Source: Bradyrhizobium uaiense (GTDB lineage: Bacteria; Pseudomonadota; Alphaproteobacteria; Rhizobiales; Xanthobacteraceae). Taken from it: a stretch of 64,000 nucleotides of DNA. Below, in pieces: positions 1-9,006 of this stretch. Both the position numbers and the translations under genes were made by a program. The notes beneath the pieces were generated by a model. It did no database searches. It had not been told where the DNA came from and worked only from the letters and a program-made list of their open reading frames with translations. Location: NCBI RefSeq assembly GCF_010811875.1, contig NZ_VKHP01000017.1, positions 1 through 64,000 of the forward strand, given 5' to 3'. Numbering within the stretch: position 1 is the first letter of the stretch; each line of letters opens with the position of its first letter.

Positions 1-332
1 CCCCTTCAATCGATCGTCACGACAAAGCTGTTTCCGCCGCGCGAGGCCGGCCGCCTGCTGCCGCGAGACCACCTGATCGCGCAATTGGTCAAGGCACGGC
101 GGCATCGTTGCGTGCTGGTCGACGGCCCCGCGGGGTCTGGCAAAACGTCATTGGTGGCGGCTTGGCGGCGCGAATTGCTCGCACTCGGCTTCGACGTGGC
201 GTGGCTCACGCTGGCGTCCGATGACAACGATGTTTCCCGCTGGCTGGACTATCTGCTGGCGAGCTTTTCCCAGGTCGATCCAACAATCAGCGACACTGCA
301 TCGCAGCTCGTGGGGCGAGGCGTCGACAGTGA
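1..332 (+). pseudogene. MalT/LuxR-type (LAL) regulator fragment
   Basis: The frame starting at base 1 is open from the window edge and reads TKLFPPR, then GRLLPRDHL, then a Walker A motif GPAGSGKTS near residue 46, followed by AWLTLASDDND. This is the typical N-terminus of the large ATP-binding LuxR regulators (MalT/LAL family), normally about 900 residues with a C-terminal HTH. Only about 110 residues belong to the family: at 333 the sequence turns into the reverse complement of its own beginning. The true start lies outside the window. It cannot encode a working regulator; whether the break is biological or an assembly fold-back cannot be decided from the sequence. Confidence 0.6.
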
Positions 333-459
333 GGCCGTCGACCAGCACGCAACGATGCCGCCGTGCCTTGACCAATTGCGCGATCAGGTGGTCTCGCGGC
401 AGCAGGCGGCCGGCCTCGCGCGGCGGAAACAGCTTTGTCGTGACGATCGATTGAAGGGG
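1..459. repeat. 127-bp inverted repeat (arms 1-127 and 333-459)
   Basis: Bases 333-459 are the exact reverse complement of 1-127, with a 205-bp unique spacer. The left arm may extend beyond the window. Both arms encode the same N-terminal piece of a LAL-type regulator on opposite strands. No transposase, terminal repeat or target duplication is visible around it. Confidence 0.8.
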
Positions 460-510
460 CTCGGGTGATGCACCTGCATCGCTCGGCCGGCGAGACGTCA
501 TCTCAGTCAA
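333..510 (-). pseudogene. Second N-terminal fragment of the LAL regulator
   Basis: On the minus strand an ORF starts at 510 (MTEMTSRRPSDAG) and reads into the same TKLFPPR...VLVDG stretch that the plus strand carries at 1-127. It thus supplies the probable real N-terminus of this regulator family member. After VLVDG the homology ends at the arm boundary; the reading frame runs on to 148 without family similarity, so the Walker A motif is missing. It is a non-functional duplicate head, placed head to head with the plus-strand fragment. Confidence 0.55.
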
Positions 511-674
511 ACCTCCGTCCTCCGCCGGGATTGTCGCGGCCGGCCCGGCGGCAGCAAGGCCACATTATGTCACGGCGCAACCCGAAGACCACCCGGAGCG
601 GGTGGGGCGGCCCAGGCAGTTCCGAGTGTAGTTTTCGCGCAAGCTGGCGTTCACACAGGTCGATCGGAGCAAAA

Positions 675-1850
675 TTGAGCGTTTTGTCCGGAATTCGCGT
701 CCTCGAATTCGAGGCAATCGGTCCCGCCCCCTTCGGGGCGATGCTGCTCGCCGACATGGGCGCGGATGTCCTGAGGGTCGACCGCCCGTTGCCGCCCGAG
801 GACCTGGGGCCGCGCCGCAGCGGCAAGCCGGTCGACGTTACGGGCCGGGGCCGTCGCTCGGTCACGCTCGACTTGAAATCGCCGTCGGCAGCGTCCGCGG
901 CGCTCGCCTTGATCGAAAAAGCCGATGTGCTGATCGAGGGTTTTCGTCCCGGTACGATGGAGCGGCTCGGCCTCGGGCCTGAAGCTGCGCTCGCGCACAA
1001 TCCGCGGTTGGTCTACGCGCGCATGACGGGCTGGGGGCAGACTGGTCCCCTGGCTGAGAATGCCGGCCACGATCTCAACTACATCGCGCTATCGGGTGTC
1101 CTGTCGGCGATCGGGCCGGCAGGCGGGCGGCCCCTGCCACCACTTAACCTGGTTGGCGATTACGGTGGTGGGGGCATGCTGCTCGCGCTCGGCGTTGTCG
1201 CGGCGCTGCTCAACGTGCATCGCGGAGGGACGGGGCAGGTCGTCGACGCCGCCATGACCGAGGGCGCCGCCCAACTCGGGTCCATCATGTGGGGGCTGGT
1301 CGCCGGAGGCAGCTGGCAGGAGCAGCGCGGCAGCAACATCCTCGATGGTGGCGCGCCATGGTACGACAGCTATCGGACCCTCGATGGCCAGTACATGGCC
1401 GTTGGCGCGGTCGAGCAGCGCTTCTATGCGGAACTGGTCGACAAGCTCGGCCTCGCCGACGCCGGGCTCCCGAAGCAATACGATCGCAGCGGCTGGCCCG
1501 CGCTGCGCAACGCGTTCGCAAAGGCGTTTCTCGCCAGGACGCGGGACGAATGGTGCGAGATATTCAACGACAGCGATGCATGTGTAACCCCCGTCCTCGG
1601 GTTTTCGGAGGCGCCGCATCATCCGCACAATCGCGCCCGCAGCAATTTCATTGAAGTCGGCGGCGTCGTTCAACCGGCACCTGCGCCGCGCTTTCTCGGC
1701 ACGCCATCCGAGCAGCCCAAACCGGCACCGCAACGCGGCGAGAACGGGGCGGCCGCGCTCCATCAATGGGGCTTTGGCGCTTCGGACGTATCCAGGCTGT
1801 GTGAGCTCGGTGTGGGATTTGCCGGCCAGCCTGAACCCCAGCCGGCGTGA
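675..1850 (+). CDS. CaiB/BaiF family CoA enzyme, alpha-methylacyl-CoA racemase-like
   Basis: The protein is about 391 aa, a usual length for family III CoA transferases. It opens with the family motif SGIRVLEFEAIGPAPFGAML and ADMGADVLRVDR. Three active-site segments known from alpha-methylacyl-CoA racemase (Mcr) are present: GHDLNYIA (His), NLVGDYGGGG (Asp) and NILDGGAPWYDSY followed by VGAVEQRFY (Glu). This favours racemization of 2-methylacyl-CoA over CoA transfer, though substrates cannot be read from sequence. A TTG start at 675 is chosen because GGAG at 665-668 lies 6 nt upstream; the longer frame from 465 has no family-like N-terminus. It is the first gene of an acyl-CoA degradation operon. 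Confidence 0.85.
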   Translation: MSVLSGIRVLEFEAIGPAPFGAMLLADMGADVLRVDRPLPPEDLGPRRSGKPVDVTGRGRRSVTLDLKSPSAASAALALIEKADVLIEGFRPGTMERLGLGPEAALAHNPRLVYARMTGWGQTGPLAENAGHDLNYIALSGVLSAIGPAGGRPLPPLNLVGDYGGGGMLLALGVVAALLNVHRGGTGQVVDAAMTEGAAQLGSIMWGLVAGGSWQEQRGSNILDGGAPWYDSYRTLDGQYMAVGAVEQRFYAELVDKLGLADAGLPKQYDRSGWPALRNAFAKAFLARTRDEWCEIFNDSDACVTPVLGFSEAPHHPHNRARSNFIEVGGVVQPAPAPRFLGTPSEQPKPAPQRGENGAAALHQWGFGASDVSRLCELGVGFAGQPEPQPA

Positions 1851-1876
1851 TCAATTCATCGGAGAGGCAACAGAGC

Positions 1877-2668
1877 GTGAGCGGAATCCTCGATTTGACT
1901 GACAATGTCGCCTTGATCACCGGCGCCGGACAGGGTGTCGGCCGCCAGATCGCACTGCATTACGCCACTCATGGTGCGGATGGTGTCATCGTCAACGACT
2001 TCTTCGAAGAACGCGCACAGGCCGTCGTCGACGAAATCAGGGCACTCGGTGGCAAGGCCATCGCGGCGGCTGGCGACGTGACCGATCTCGATGCCGTGAA
2101 GGGAATGGTGCGCAGGGGCAATGAGGCGTTCGGCCGCATCGATATTCTCGTGAACAACGCCGGCAATGCCGGGGCGATGCCCGATCCGGAGGCGCGCAAG
2201 CCGTTCTGGGAGACGGGGCCTGGCGCCTGGAACAGCTTCATCGGTGTCAATTTCTACGGCGTGATCAACTGCGCGAGCGCCTGCATTCCGTCGATGATTG
2301 AGCGCCGTCGTGGACGGATCATCACCATCATATCGGACGCCGGCCGCACCGGCGAGGCCGGCCTCGAAGTCTATTCTGGCGCCAAGGCCGGTGCAGCCGG
2401 CTTCACGCGTGCGATCGCCCGGTCGCTCGGCCGCTACCAGATCACGGCAAACTGCATCGCCATCGCCGCAACGATGACGCCTCCGATCGAAGCGCGGCTC
2501 AAGACCGAGCCGGAGCGGCTCAAGAAGATGATGGAGAAGTACGTCATTCGCCGTCCGGGCCAGCCGCAGGACGTCGCGAACATGGCGCTCTATCTGGCTT
2601 CCGGCGCCAGCGACTGGATTACCGGCCAGACCTATCCGGTCAATGGCGGCTTCTCCTTCTCAATGTGA
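1877..2668 (+). CDS. Short-chain dehydrogenase/reductase (SDR)
   Basis: A 263-aa classical SDR. The NAD(P) motif is TGAGQGVG near residue 15, the NNAG motif is LVNNAGNAG, and the catalytic region is ISDAGRTGEAGLEVYSGAKAG, with Tyr-x3-Lys present as YSGAK. The usual catalytic Ser is in the IISDAG segment. The GTG at 1877 is preferred because GGAGAGG at 1860-1866 fits as ribosome binding site; a GTG at 1847 would overlap the previous stop. In this operon it probably oxidises a 3-hydroxyacyl-CoA or a related alcohol intermediate, which is inference from the neighbours. Confidence 0.85.
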   Translation: MSGILDLTDNVALITGAGQGVGRQIALHYATHGADGVIVNDFFEERAQAVVDEIRALGGKAIAAAGDVTDLDAVKGMVRRGNEAFGRIDILVNNAGNAGAMPDPEARKPFWETGPGAWNSFIGVNFYGVINCASACIPSMIERRRGRIITIISDAGRTGEAGLEVYSGAKAGAAGFTRAIARSLGRYQITANCIAIAATMTPPIEARLKTEPERLKKMMEKYVIRRPGQPQDVANMALYLASGASDWITGQTYPVNGGFSFSM

Positions 2669-2682
2669 CCAACGGTGGCAAA

Positions 2683-3444
2683 ATGAGCGAACGTGTTCTG
2701 ACCGAGCGGCGCGGTCATATTCTGGTCATCACGATTAATCGTCCGGAGGCCAAGAATGCCTTCGACCTTGCATCCGCGCAGGCGATGCACCGGGCGATGG
2801 ACCTGCTCGATGCCGAGGACGATCTCTTCATCGGCGTCGTCACGGGAGCCGGAGGCACGTTCTCCGCAGGCGCTGATCTGAAGGCGGTGGCCCGCAACGA
2901 GCGCGCAGTGACGCACCGCGGCGGCTTCGGCATGTTCAAGCGGCCGTCGCGCAAACCGTTGATCGCGGCGGTGGAAGGATTTGCGGTCGGTGGCGGGCTC
3001 GAGCTCTGCCTGTCCTGCGACCTCATCGTTGCGGCACGGGACGCGAAGATGGGGCTGCCCGAGGTCAGGCACAATGTCGCGGCCGTCGGCGGCGGATTGT
3101 TCCGGCTGCCGCGGCGCATTCCCTATCACATCGCCATGGAGCTGGCGCTGACCGGCGGCTTCCGTGAGGCCGAATTCTTCCAGCGCTATGGACTGGTGAA
3201 CCGCATCAGCGAGCACGGGCAGGCGCTCACCGACGCGATTGGCTTCGCCGAGGAGCTTCTTGTCAACGGTCCCACCGCGCTCGCCGCCTCCAAGGAGATC
3301 ATCTTCCAGTCGGCGAACTGGACCGACGAGGAGGCCTGGAGCCGACAGGCGCCTATCGCGGCGATCGCGTTCGACGCCGAGGACCGTGCGGAAGGCCTTC
3401 GCGCCTTCGCCGAAAAGCGAAAGCCGGTTTGGCGCGGACGCTGA
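2683..3444 (+). CDS. Enoyl-CoA hydratase/isomerase family protein
   Basis: A 253-aa crotonase-fold protein. Visible family elements are INRPEAKNAFD, the oxyanion-hole segment GTFSAGADLKA near residue 66, and the second one AVGGGLELCLSCDLIVAA near residue 105. The glutamate of GLPEVRHN corresponds to a catalytic acid of hydratases. It lies 14 bp after the SDR gene and is surely co-transcribed. Predicted role: hydration of a 2-enoyl-CoA in the beta-oxidation-like pathway of this operon. The ATG at 2683 is chosen over a GTG at 2665 that overlaps the SDR stop codon. Confidence 0.85.
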   Translation: MSERVLTERRGHILVITINRPEAKNAFDLASAQAMHRAMDLLDAEDDLFIGVVTGAGGTFSAGADLKAVARNERAVTHRGGFGMFKRPSRKPLIAAVEGFAVGGGLELCLSCDLIVAARDAKMGLPEVRHNVAAVGGGLFRLPRRIPYHIAMELALTGGFREAEFFQRYGLVNRISEHGQALTDAIGFAEELLVNGPTALAASKEIIFQSANWTDEEAWSRQAPIAAIAFDAEDRAEGLRAFAEKRKPVWRGR

Positions 3445-3504
3445 GAGACCAGGCAACGACCGACGGTACGTCGGCGAGGGAAACGCAAGGAACCGGAGGA
3501 AACG

Positions 3505-4737
3505 ATGGCCCGCAAGGACCTGAGAATCGAAGCCCTGACTCTCGCGGCCTGCATTGCACTGGCGAGCACGCCGGCTATCGCGCAGAAGAAATATGATCCG
3601 GGGGTCAGCGATACCGAGATCAAGATCGGCAACATCATGCCCTATAGCGGACCCGCGTCTGCCTACGGTGTGATTGGAAAGGCAAGCGATGCCTATTTCC
3701 GAATGATCAATGACGAAGGCGGCATCAACGGCCGCAAGATCAAATTTATCACCTATGATGACGCCTACAGCCCGCCGAAGACCGTCGAGCGGGCTAGGAA
3801 GCTCGTGGAGAACGACGAGGTGCTGCTGGTCTTTCAGCCGCTCGGTACGTCGGGAAACACGGCAATTCAGAAATACCTCAACACCAAGAAGGTCCCGCAG
3901 CTTTTTGTCGCCTCCGGCGCAACCAAATGGGGTGATCCGAAGGGCTTTCCGTGGACGATGGGCTTCCAGCCGAACTATCAGAGCGAGGGCCGGATTTTCG
4001 CCAAGTACATCCTGGAGCATAAGCCGGATGCGCGGATCGGCGTGCTCTACCAGAACGACGACTTCGGAAAGGACGTGCTGAAAGGACTGAAGGACGGTCT
4101 TGGCGCGAAGACGTCGCTGATCGTGGCCGAGGCGAACTACGAAGTCTCCGATCCGACCGCCGACTCCCAGATCGTGAAGCTCAAGACTGCGGGCGCCGAC
4201 GTCTTCGTGGATCTCACGTCGCCACGGTTTGCGGCGCTTGCGATCAGGAAGGTCGCCGAGCTTGGCTGGAAACCGACGCATTTCCTGAGCAGCGTTTCGG
4301 GTTCGATCGGGTCGGTGTTGCAGCCGGCCGGGCTGGAGAATGCGAAGGGCGTGCTGAGCACCGCCTATACCAAGGACCCCTCTGATCCCCTCTGGAACAA
4401 CGATCCGGGAATGATCAAGTGGAATGCGTTCATGGATAAGTACATGCCTGGTGCGAACAAGGCGGACCAGGGGCACATCTCGTCCTACATGGCGACGCAG
4501 ACCCTGGTCGAGGTCTTGCGCCGATGCGGCGACGATCTCTCGCGCGAAAACATCATGCGTCAGGCGGCAAGCCTTCGTGATTTCGAGGTCGACGTCCTGT
4601 TGCCGGGCATCAAGGTCAACACCAGCCCAACCGACTTCTACCCCGTCGAGCAGATGCAGATGCGGCGCTTCGATGGCCGCGTGTGGGAGCTGTTCGGGCC
4701 AGTCATGAACGGCGAAGTTGGCAGTCCGGCCGGCTGA
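3505..4737 (+). CDS. ABC transporter periplasmic substrate-binding protein (Leu/Ile/Val-type)
   Basis: A 410-aa type I periplasmic binding protein (Peripla_BP_6, LivK-like). It has a Sec signal peptide ending in STPAIAQ near residue 27, the family motifs IKIGNIMPYSGPAS, GGINGRKIKF and NDDFGKDVL, and the usual hinge architecture. The GGAGG 8 bases upstream of the ATG is a strong ribosome binding site. No permease or ATPase genes are adjacent, so it probably works with a transporter encoded elsewhere. Its position between enoyl-CoA hydratase and acyl-CoA ligase genes suggests that it captures the carboxylic acid that this operon degrades. Confidence 0.85.
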   Translation: MARKDLRIEALTLAACIALASTPAIAQKKYDPGVSDTEIKIGNIMPYSGPASAYGVIGKASDAYFRMINDEGGINGRKIKFITYDDAYSPPKTVERARKLVENDEVLLVFQPLGTSGNTAIQKYLNTKKVPQLFVASGATKWGDPKGFPWTMGFQPNYQSEGRIFAKYILEHKPDARIGVLYQNDDFGKDVLKGLKDGLGAKTSLIVAEANYEVSDPTADSQIVKLKTAGADVFVDLTSPRFAALAIRKVAELGWKPTHFLSSVSGSIGSVLQPAGLENAKGVLSTAYTKDPSDPLWNNDPGMIKWNAFMDKYMPGANKADQGHISSYMATQTLVEVLRRCGDDLSRENIMRQAASLRDFEVDVLLPGIKVNTSPTDFYPVEQMQMRRFDGRVWELFGPVMNGEVGSPAG

Positions 4738-4780
4738 GCGTGCGCGGTCACGCCGACAAATGCAGCAAGGGAGGCAGCAG

Positions 4781-6346
4781 GTGAACGAGCAAATCGGGTT
4801 TGCGCCGACGACGACCACTATGATCCTGCGCGCGCTGTCGCGATTTCCGGATCGGCAGGCATTCGTATGGAATGGCGGCAGCCTGACGTATTCGGCGGTG
4901 CGCGACCTGATTGCCGGCTTGCAATCGGGAATGGTCAGCGCCGGCCTCAAGACGGGCGATGTGGTGGCGCTGCTGAGCGCCAACAGCGCCGAGACCTGGT
5001 GCGCGGGGATCGCGGCGCAGGCCCTCGGTCTGCTGATCACGTGGCTGCACCCGCTGGGCTCGCTCGCCGATCATCTTGCCGTCGTCGAGGACATCGGGGC
5101 GACGGCCCTGATCGTCGACCCAAAGACGCACGGCCAGCGCGGCGCGGACCTAGCGGCGGCCGCCGCCCATCAGCTCAAGCTGACGTTCGCGATGGGGCGC
5201 GCCGAATTTGGCTGCGACCTGCTGTCTGCCGCGCGTGCCGCCGGTGCCGTGACGCCGGTCGATCTGACCAATATCAACGAACGTGCGATCGTGAACTATA
5301 CCGGCGGCACGACTGGAAAATCGAAAGGCGCGGTCCGCACTCACCGTGCATTGGTTGCGTCGGCGCAGTCGGTGGCGGCCGAATTCGGGCTTCCCGAGAC
5401 CCCTCGCTATCTCGCTGCCGCGCCGATCACGCACGTCTCCGGCAGTTTCGTGCTGCCGTCGCTGGCTCGCGGCGGCACCGTGCATTTGCTCAAGGGCTTT
5501 GATCCCGATGAGTTCCTGACGACGATCGCACGGGAGAAGATCAACGTGACCATGATGGTCCCGACGATGATCTACGTCATGCTCGACCATCCGAAGCTTG
5601 GTGCCATCGATATCTCGTCGCTCGAGTTGCTGCTCTACGGTGCGTCGCCGATGTCGCCGACACGGCTGGTCGAGGGACTTGAGCGCATCGGGCCGATCTT
5701 CGCTCAGCTCTACGGTCAGACCGAATGCTATCCCGTCAGCTTGCTGGGCAAAGCGGACCACGACGACCGCCGGCCCGAACTGTTCGCATCATGCGGGTTC
5801 CCGCTGGCCTCCTGCACGGTGTCGCTGCTGGATGAGAACAATCAGCCGGTCAGGCCGGGGGAAGCGGGTGAAATCTGTGTCCGCGCCACGCAGGCGATGG
5901 AGGGCTACTGGAAGCGCCCCGAGCAGACCGCCGAAACATTTGCAGGCGGCTGGCTGCATACCGGCGACATTGCGAGAGCCGACGAGCGTGGCTACCTCTA
6001 TATTGTCGACCGCAAGAAGGACATGATCGTCTCGGGTGGCTTCAACATCTTCCCCCGCGAGGTGGAAGACGTGCTCTCGTCCCACCCCGACGTCGCGATG
6101 GCCTCCGTCATCGGAATCCCCCATCCCAAATGGGGCGAGGCGGTCACGGCCCTGGTCGTTCCGAAGCCTGGCAAACAACCGGACGCCGAATCCCTGATCG
6201 ATCTGGTCAAGCAGCGGAAGGGCGGTACCCACGCGCCAAAGCAGATCGAGTTCGTCGACAGCCTGCCGCTGACCGCAGTCGGCAAGGTGGACAAGAAAGT
6301 GCTGCGCTCCAAGTACTGGGCAGGTCAGGAGCGACAGGTCGGATAG
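4781..6346 (+). CDS. AMP-dependent acyl-CoA synthetase/ligase
   Basis: A 521-aa ANL-superfamily enzyme that activates a carboxylic acid to its CoA thioester via an acyl-AMP. The P-loop-like motif is NYTGGTTGKSKGAV near residue 170; the A5 motif is YGQTECYP; the A7/A8 region is GWLHTGDIA and VDRKKDMIVSGG; the catalytic Lys region at the end is LPLTAVGKVDKK. The GTG at 4781 is chosen because GGGAGG lies 7 bases upstream; an ATG at 4760 is possible but has no such site. It probably catalyses the entry step of the pathway. Fatty or aryl-alkanoic acids are both possible substrates. Confidence 0.88.
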   Translation: MNEQIGFAPTTTTMILRALSRFPDRQAFVWNGGSLTYSAVRDLIAGLQSGMVSAGLKTGDVVALLSANSAETWCAGIAAQALGLLITWLHPLGSLADHLAVVEDIGATALIVDPKTHGQRGADLAAAAAHQLKLTFAMGRAEFGCDLLSAARAAGAVTPVDLTNINERAIVNYTGGTTGKSKGAVRTHRALVASAQSVAAEFGLPETPRYLAAAPITHVSGSFVLPSLARGGTVHLLKGFDPDEFLTTIAREKINVTMMVPTMIYVMLDHPKLGAIDISSLELLLYGASPMSPTRLVEGLERIGPIFAQLYGQTECYPVSLLGKADHDDRRPELFASCGFPLASCTVSLLDENNQPVRPGEAGEICVRATQAMEGYWKRPEQTAETFAGGWLHTGDIARADERGYLYIVDRKKDMIVSGGFNIFPREVEDVLSSHPDVAMASVIGIPHPKWGEAVTALVVPKPGKQPDAESLIDLVKQRKGGTHAPKQIEFVDSLPLTAVGKVDKKVLRSKYWAGQERQVG

Positions 6347-6407
6347 CCTGCTCTGCAGACTTCCAGCCGCCTGCACAATTCCAATTGCCAACATCTGTGA
6401 GAACGAA

Positions 6408-7640
6408 ATGGTTGACGCACTGATCATCGATGCATGCAGGACGCCACGCGGAATCGGCAAGGCCGGCAAGGGCGCGCTTACCGAGCTTCATCCGCAGCAG
6501 CTTGGCGCCACGGTGTTGCGAGCGCTTGCCGATCGCACCGGCATCGACACCGCCGATGTCGACGACATCATCTGGGGCACCAGCTCGCAGCGCGGCCCGC
6601 AGAGCGGCGACCTCGGCCGGATGAGCGCGCTGGACGCCGGTTACGATGTCCGGGCGAGCGGCGTTACTCTCGATCGGTTCTGCGGTTCCGGCATCACCAG
6701 CGTCAACATGGCGGCGCACGCGATCATGTCGGGTTCAGAGGATCTCGTCATCGCCGGCGGCACCGAGATGATGTCGATGGCAGGCCGCCGCGGTGAGGGG
6801 CCGGTGGTGATGGACGCCGGAAACCTGCGCCTGCGTGCCCGGCATCCGCAATCGCACCAGGGCGTCTGCGCCGACGCCGTGGCGACCCTGGAAGGCATTA
6901 CGCGGCGGGAACTGGACCAACTCGGGCAGGAGAGCCAGAGGCGCGCGGACACGGCGATCAAGGGCGACCATTTCAAGAAGAGCCTGGTGCCCGTTTTCGG
7001 CGAGGATGGCGCGCTTGCTCTCGATCATGACGAATATCCGCGGTCGGGCAGCACGCTCGAAGGTCTTGCAACGTTGAAGCCGGCGTTCGCGGCGATGGCG
7101 GATGTTCCGCTCGACGATCGTGGGACGACCTATCGCCAACTGATCCTGGACCGGTATCCGGACCTCGACATCAACTTCGTGCATCACGCCGGCAATTCGT
7201 CGGGTGTGGTCGACGGTTCGGCTGCAATCCTGCTGGCGTCGCCGGACTATGCAAGCAAGCACGGCCTGAAGCCGCGAGCACGCGTGGTGGCGACCGCGAA
7301 TATGGGCGACTCACCGACCCTGATGATGAACGCGCCGGTCCCCGCGACGCGCAAGGTGCTCGCGAGAGCCGGGCTCACCCTCGATGATATCGATCTGTTC
7401 GAGGTCAATGAGGCGTTCGCTGTGGTCGTGGAAAAATACATTCGCGATCTCAAGATCGACCGCGACAAGATCAACGTCAACGGAGGTTCGATCGCGCTGG
7501 GGCATCCGATCGGCGCAACGGGATCGATTTTGATCGGTACGGTTCTCGACGAATTGGAACGACGCGATCTCAGGCGCGGTCTCGTGACGATGTGCGCCGC
7601 CGGGGGGATGGCGCCCGCCATCATCATCGAACGGGTCTGA
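6408..7640 (+). CDS. Thiolase family acetyl-CoA acyltransferase
   Basis: A 410-aa degradative-type thiolase. The acylated cysteine lies in LDRFCGSGITSVN near residue 89, the catalytic His in NGGSIALGHPIGATG near residue 364, and the second cysteine in TMCAAGGMAP near residue 394. The protein has the usual full length. It would cleave a 3-ketoacyl-CoA and closes the set ligase, hydratase, dehydrogenase, thiolase of this operon. An acyl-CoA dehydrogenase is not in the window, so the first oxidation step must be supplied from elsewhere. Confidence 0.9.
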   Translation: MVDALIIDACRTPRGIGKAGKGALTELHPQQLGATVLRALADRTGIDTADVDDIIWGTSSQRGPQSGDLGRMSALDAGYDVRASGVTLDRFCGSGITSVNMAAHAIMSGSEDLVIAGGTEMMSMAGRRGEGPVVMDAGNLRLRARHPQSHQGVCADAVATLEGITRRELDQLGQESQRRADTAIKGDHFKKSLVPVFGEDGALALDHDEYPRSGSTLEGLATLKPAFAAMADVPLDDRGTTYRQLILDRYPDLDINFVHHAGNSSGVVDGSAAILLASPDYASKHGLKPRARVVATANMGDSPTLMMNAPVPATRKVLARAGLTLDDIDLFEVNEAFAVVVEKYIRDLKIDRDKINVNGGSIALGHPIGATGSILIGTVLDELERRDLRRGLVTMCAAGGMAPAIIIERV

Positions 7641-7694
7641 TGGCTTTCGGCGATGCTGGAGCCGCGTTCCAACTCCATCGCAACGGAAATAGCT

Positions 7695-8663
7695 CTAGTT
7701 CCTTGAGGATGCGGTTTCGTTCGCCTGCAGTCGCGTGTCCGATGGATATTCGCCGAACAATTGATAGTAATACTGAGAGAACCGTCCGAGATTCAGGAAT
7801 CCGTTCTGGAGTGCGAGGTCCGCAATCGTCGCGGTGTTTTGTGGATGCCTGCGGAGCGTGGCGTGAATAGAGCACAGCCGTCGATGTCGGAGGAATGAAA
7901 TCGGGCCGAGCCCCAGAGCTTCATGCACCGCACGGTGCAGCGTTCGGCGAGAAAGGCGTAGCTCTTTGCATATCTGAGATATGTGGATTGGTCCGTCGCC
8001 CTGGGTGTCAAGATAGTTTTCGATCTCTCTGACCGTCTTCAAGGCCGAAGGCAGCGGTCCACCGCGATCTGACGGGGCACCTGCAACCGCGCTCGCCGTA
8101 ACGGTCTCGATGATCGCCCGCTTCCAGAACTCGGCCGCTTGGGCCGTCAAGACCAGATTGTTCGCAAGCCGAGCAGCTAATTCCTGGAGCCGAGAGATGA
8201 CCCACCGAACCGTCTCATCGGTGCCATTAAATTGGTGTCCCCACCAGAATGCCGGATCCGCTGGCCGACCTTCGCTACTGAACATCGCTTCGATATCTGA
8301 TGGGGTAAGAGAGATGATCAGGACTGAACCGCCACCATAATGTCTGTTGTCCAGCTCTTCGCCCGGTTGTCCAATTAGCAGATCGCCGGGGGACAACTCG
8401 TGTGATCCGCAGGTCACGCGCTCGGTACTGCTTGTCAGCATGCCGATGGTGATCCGGTCTTTGCGGACCAACCCCCTGGATCTCAGGCCACGATTGAAAG
8501 CTGCAATGTCGATGGGAAGACCTGCAATCGTGCCATGCGATAGCCGTCCTCGCATCTTGCCGCGCCCGAGCTGAACGATATCCCGCTGTACGCCGGTGAT
8601 CGTCTTCTCAAGCTCTTCGAAGCACTCAATTCTCTGGGTGTGCAATATCGCGAAATTATTCAT
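7695..8663 (-). CDS. AraC family transcriptional regulator
   Basis: A 322-aa regulator encoded convergently to the acyl-CoA operon. The C-terminal double HTH of the AraC family is clear: ICKELRLSRRTLHRAVHEAL, then FLRHRRL, then a second helix-turn-helix IADLALQNGFLNLGRFSQYY and the closing LFGEYPSDTR. The N-terminal 200 residues look like a cupin-type sensor domain without recognisable ligand residues. It might control the preceding catabolic genes or the upstream noncoding region at 8664-9006, but no operator could be assigned. Confidence 0.88.
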   Translation of the reverse strand: MNNFAILHTQRIECFEELEKTITGVQRDIVQLGRGKMRGRLSHGTIAGLPIDIAAFNRGLRSRGLVRKDRITIGMLTSSTERVTCGSHELSPGDLLIGQPGEELDNRHYGGGSVLIISLTPSDIEAMFSSEGRPADPAFWWGHQFNGTDETVRWVISRLQELAARLANNLVLTAQAAEFWKRAIIETVTASAVAGAPSDRGGPLPSALKTVREIENYLDTQGDGPIHISQICKELRLSRRTLHRAVHEALGLGPISFLRHRRLCSIHATLRRHPQNTATIADLALQNGFLNLGRFSQYYYQLFGEYPSDTRLQANETASSRN

Positions 8664-9006
8664 CTAGGCCGATCCTTCAAGACGGAAGGAATTGCGCACC
8701 CTCGCCGCTTCGAGCCAATTCTCGTCAAATGCAGCACGAAGTGCGTCGATCGGTCGCGGTACGGCAAGCGTCGACACTTTAGCCCCTCGATGTTGGCGTG
8801 CCGGGTCATTGCAGCTCACCGAGCAACATTTGGCACAAACTGGACATCACAGTCCAGCACGACGTGTTTATCGTTCTGATTCAACGACAACGAGAAGGGC
8901 TCGATCAGCGGCGACGCGGCACTTGCATGTGTCCGGCTGCTCGACTCCTGCGCGGCCTTGCGGTCTCGTTGGGCCGACAGCGCTCATGAGTGAAAAGGAG
9001 ACCGTA
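8664..9006. other. 343-bp noncoding region with a palindrome
   Basis: No convincing gene is seen between the divergent AraC regulator and the small secreted protein. It holds a perfect inverted repeat CTGGAC-N6-GTCCAG at 8840-8857, which could be an operator for the neighbouring regulator. A ribosome binding site AAAGGAG stands just before 9007. A TGGCAC at 8831 superficially resembles a sigma-54 -24 element but has no -12 GC at the right distance. Confidence 0.4.

Noticed and set aside
2632..5040. 802-codon open frame on the minus strand
   Set aside because: It is antisense to four well-supported genes, has an Arg/His/Asp-biased composition without any family motif, and is typical of third-position GC bias.
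8828..8860. TGGCAC at 8831 as another sigma-54 promoter
   Set aside because: There is no GC dinucleotide at N10 after the GG, and no GACA-N3-TGTC pair or IHF site upstream.
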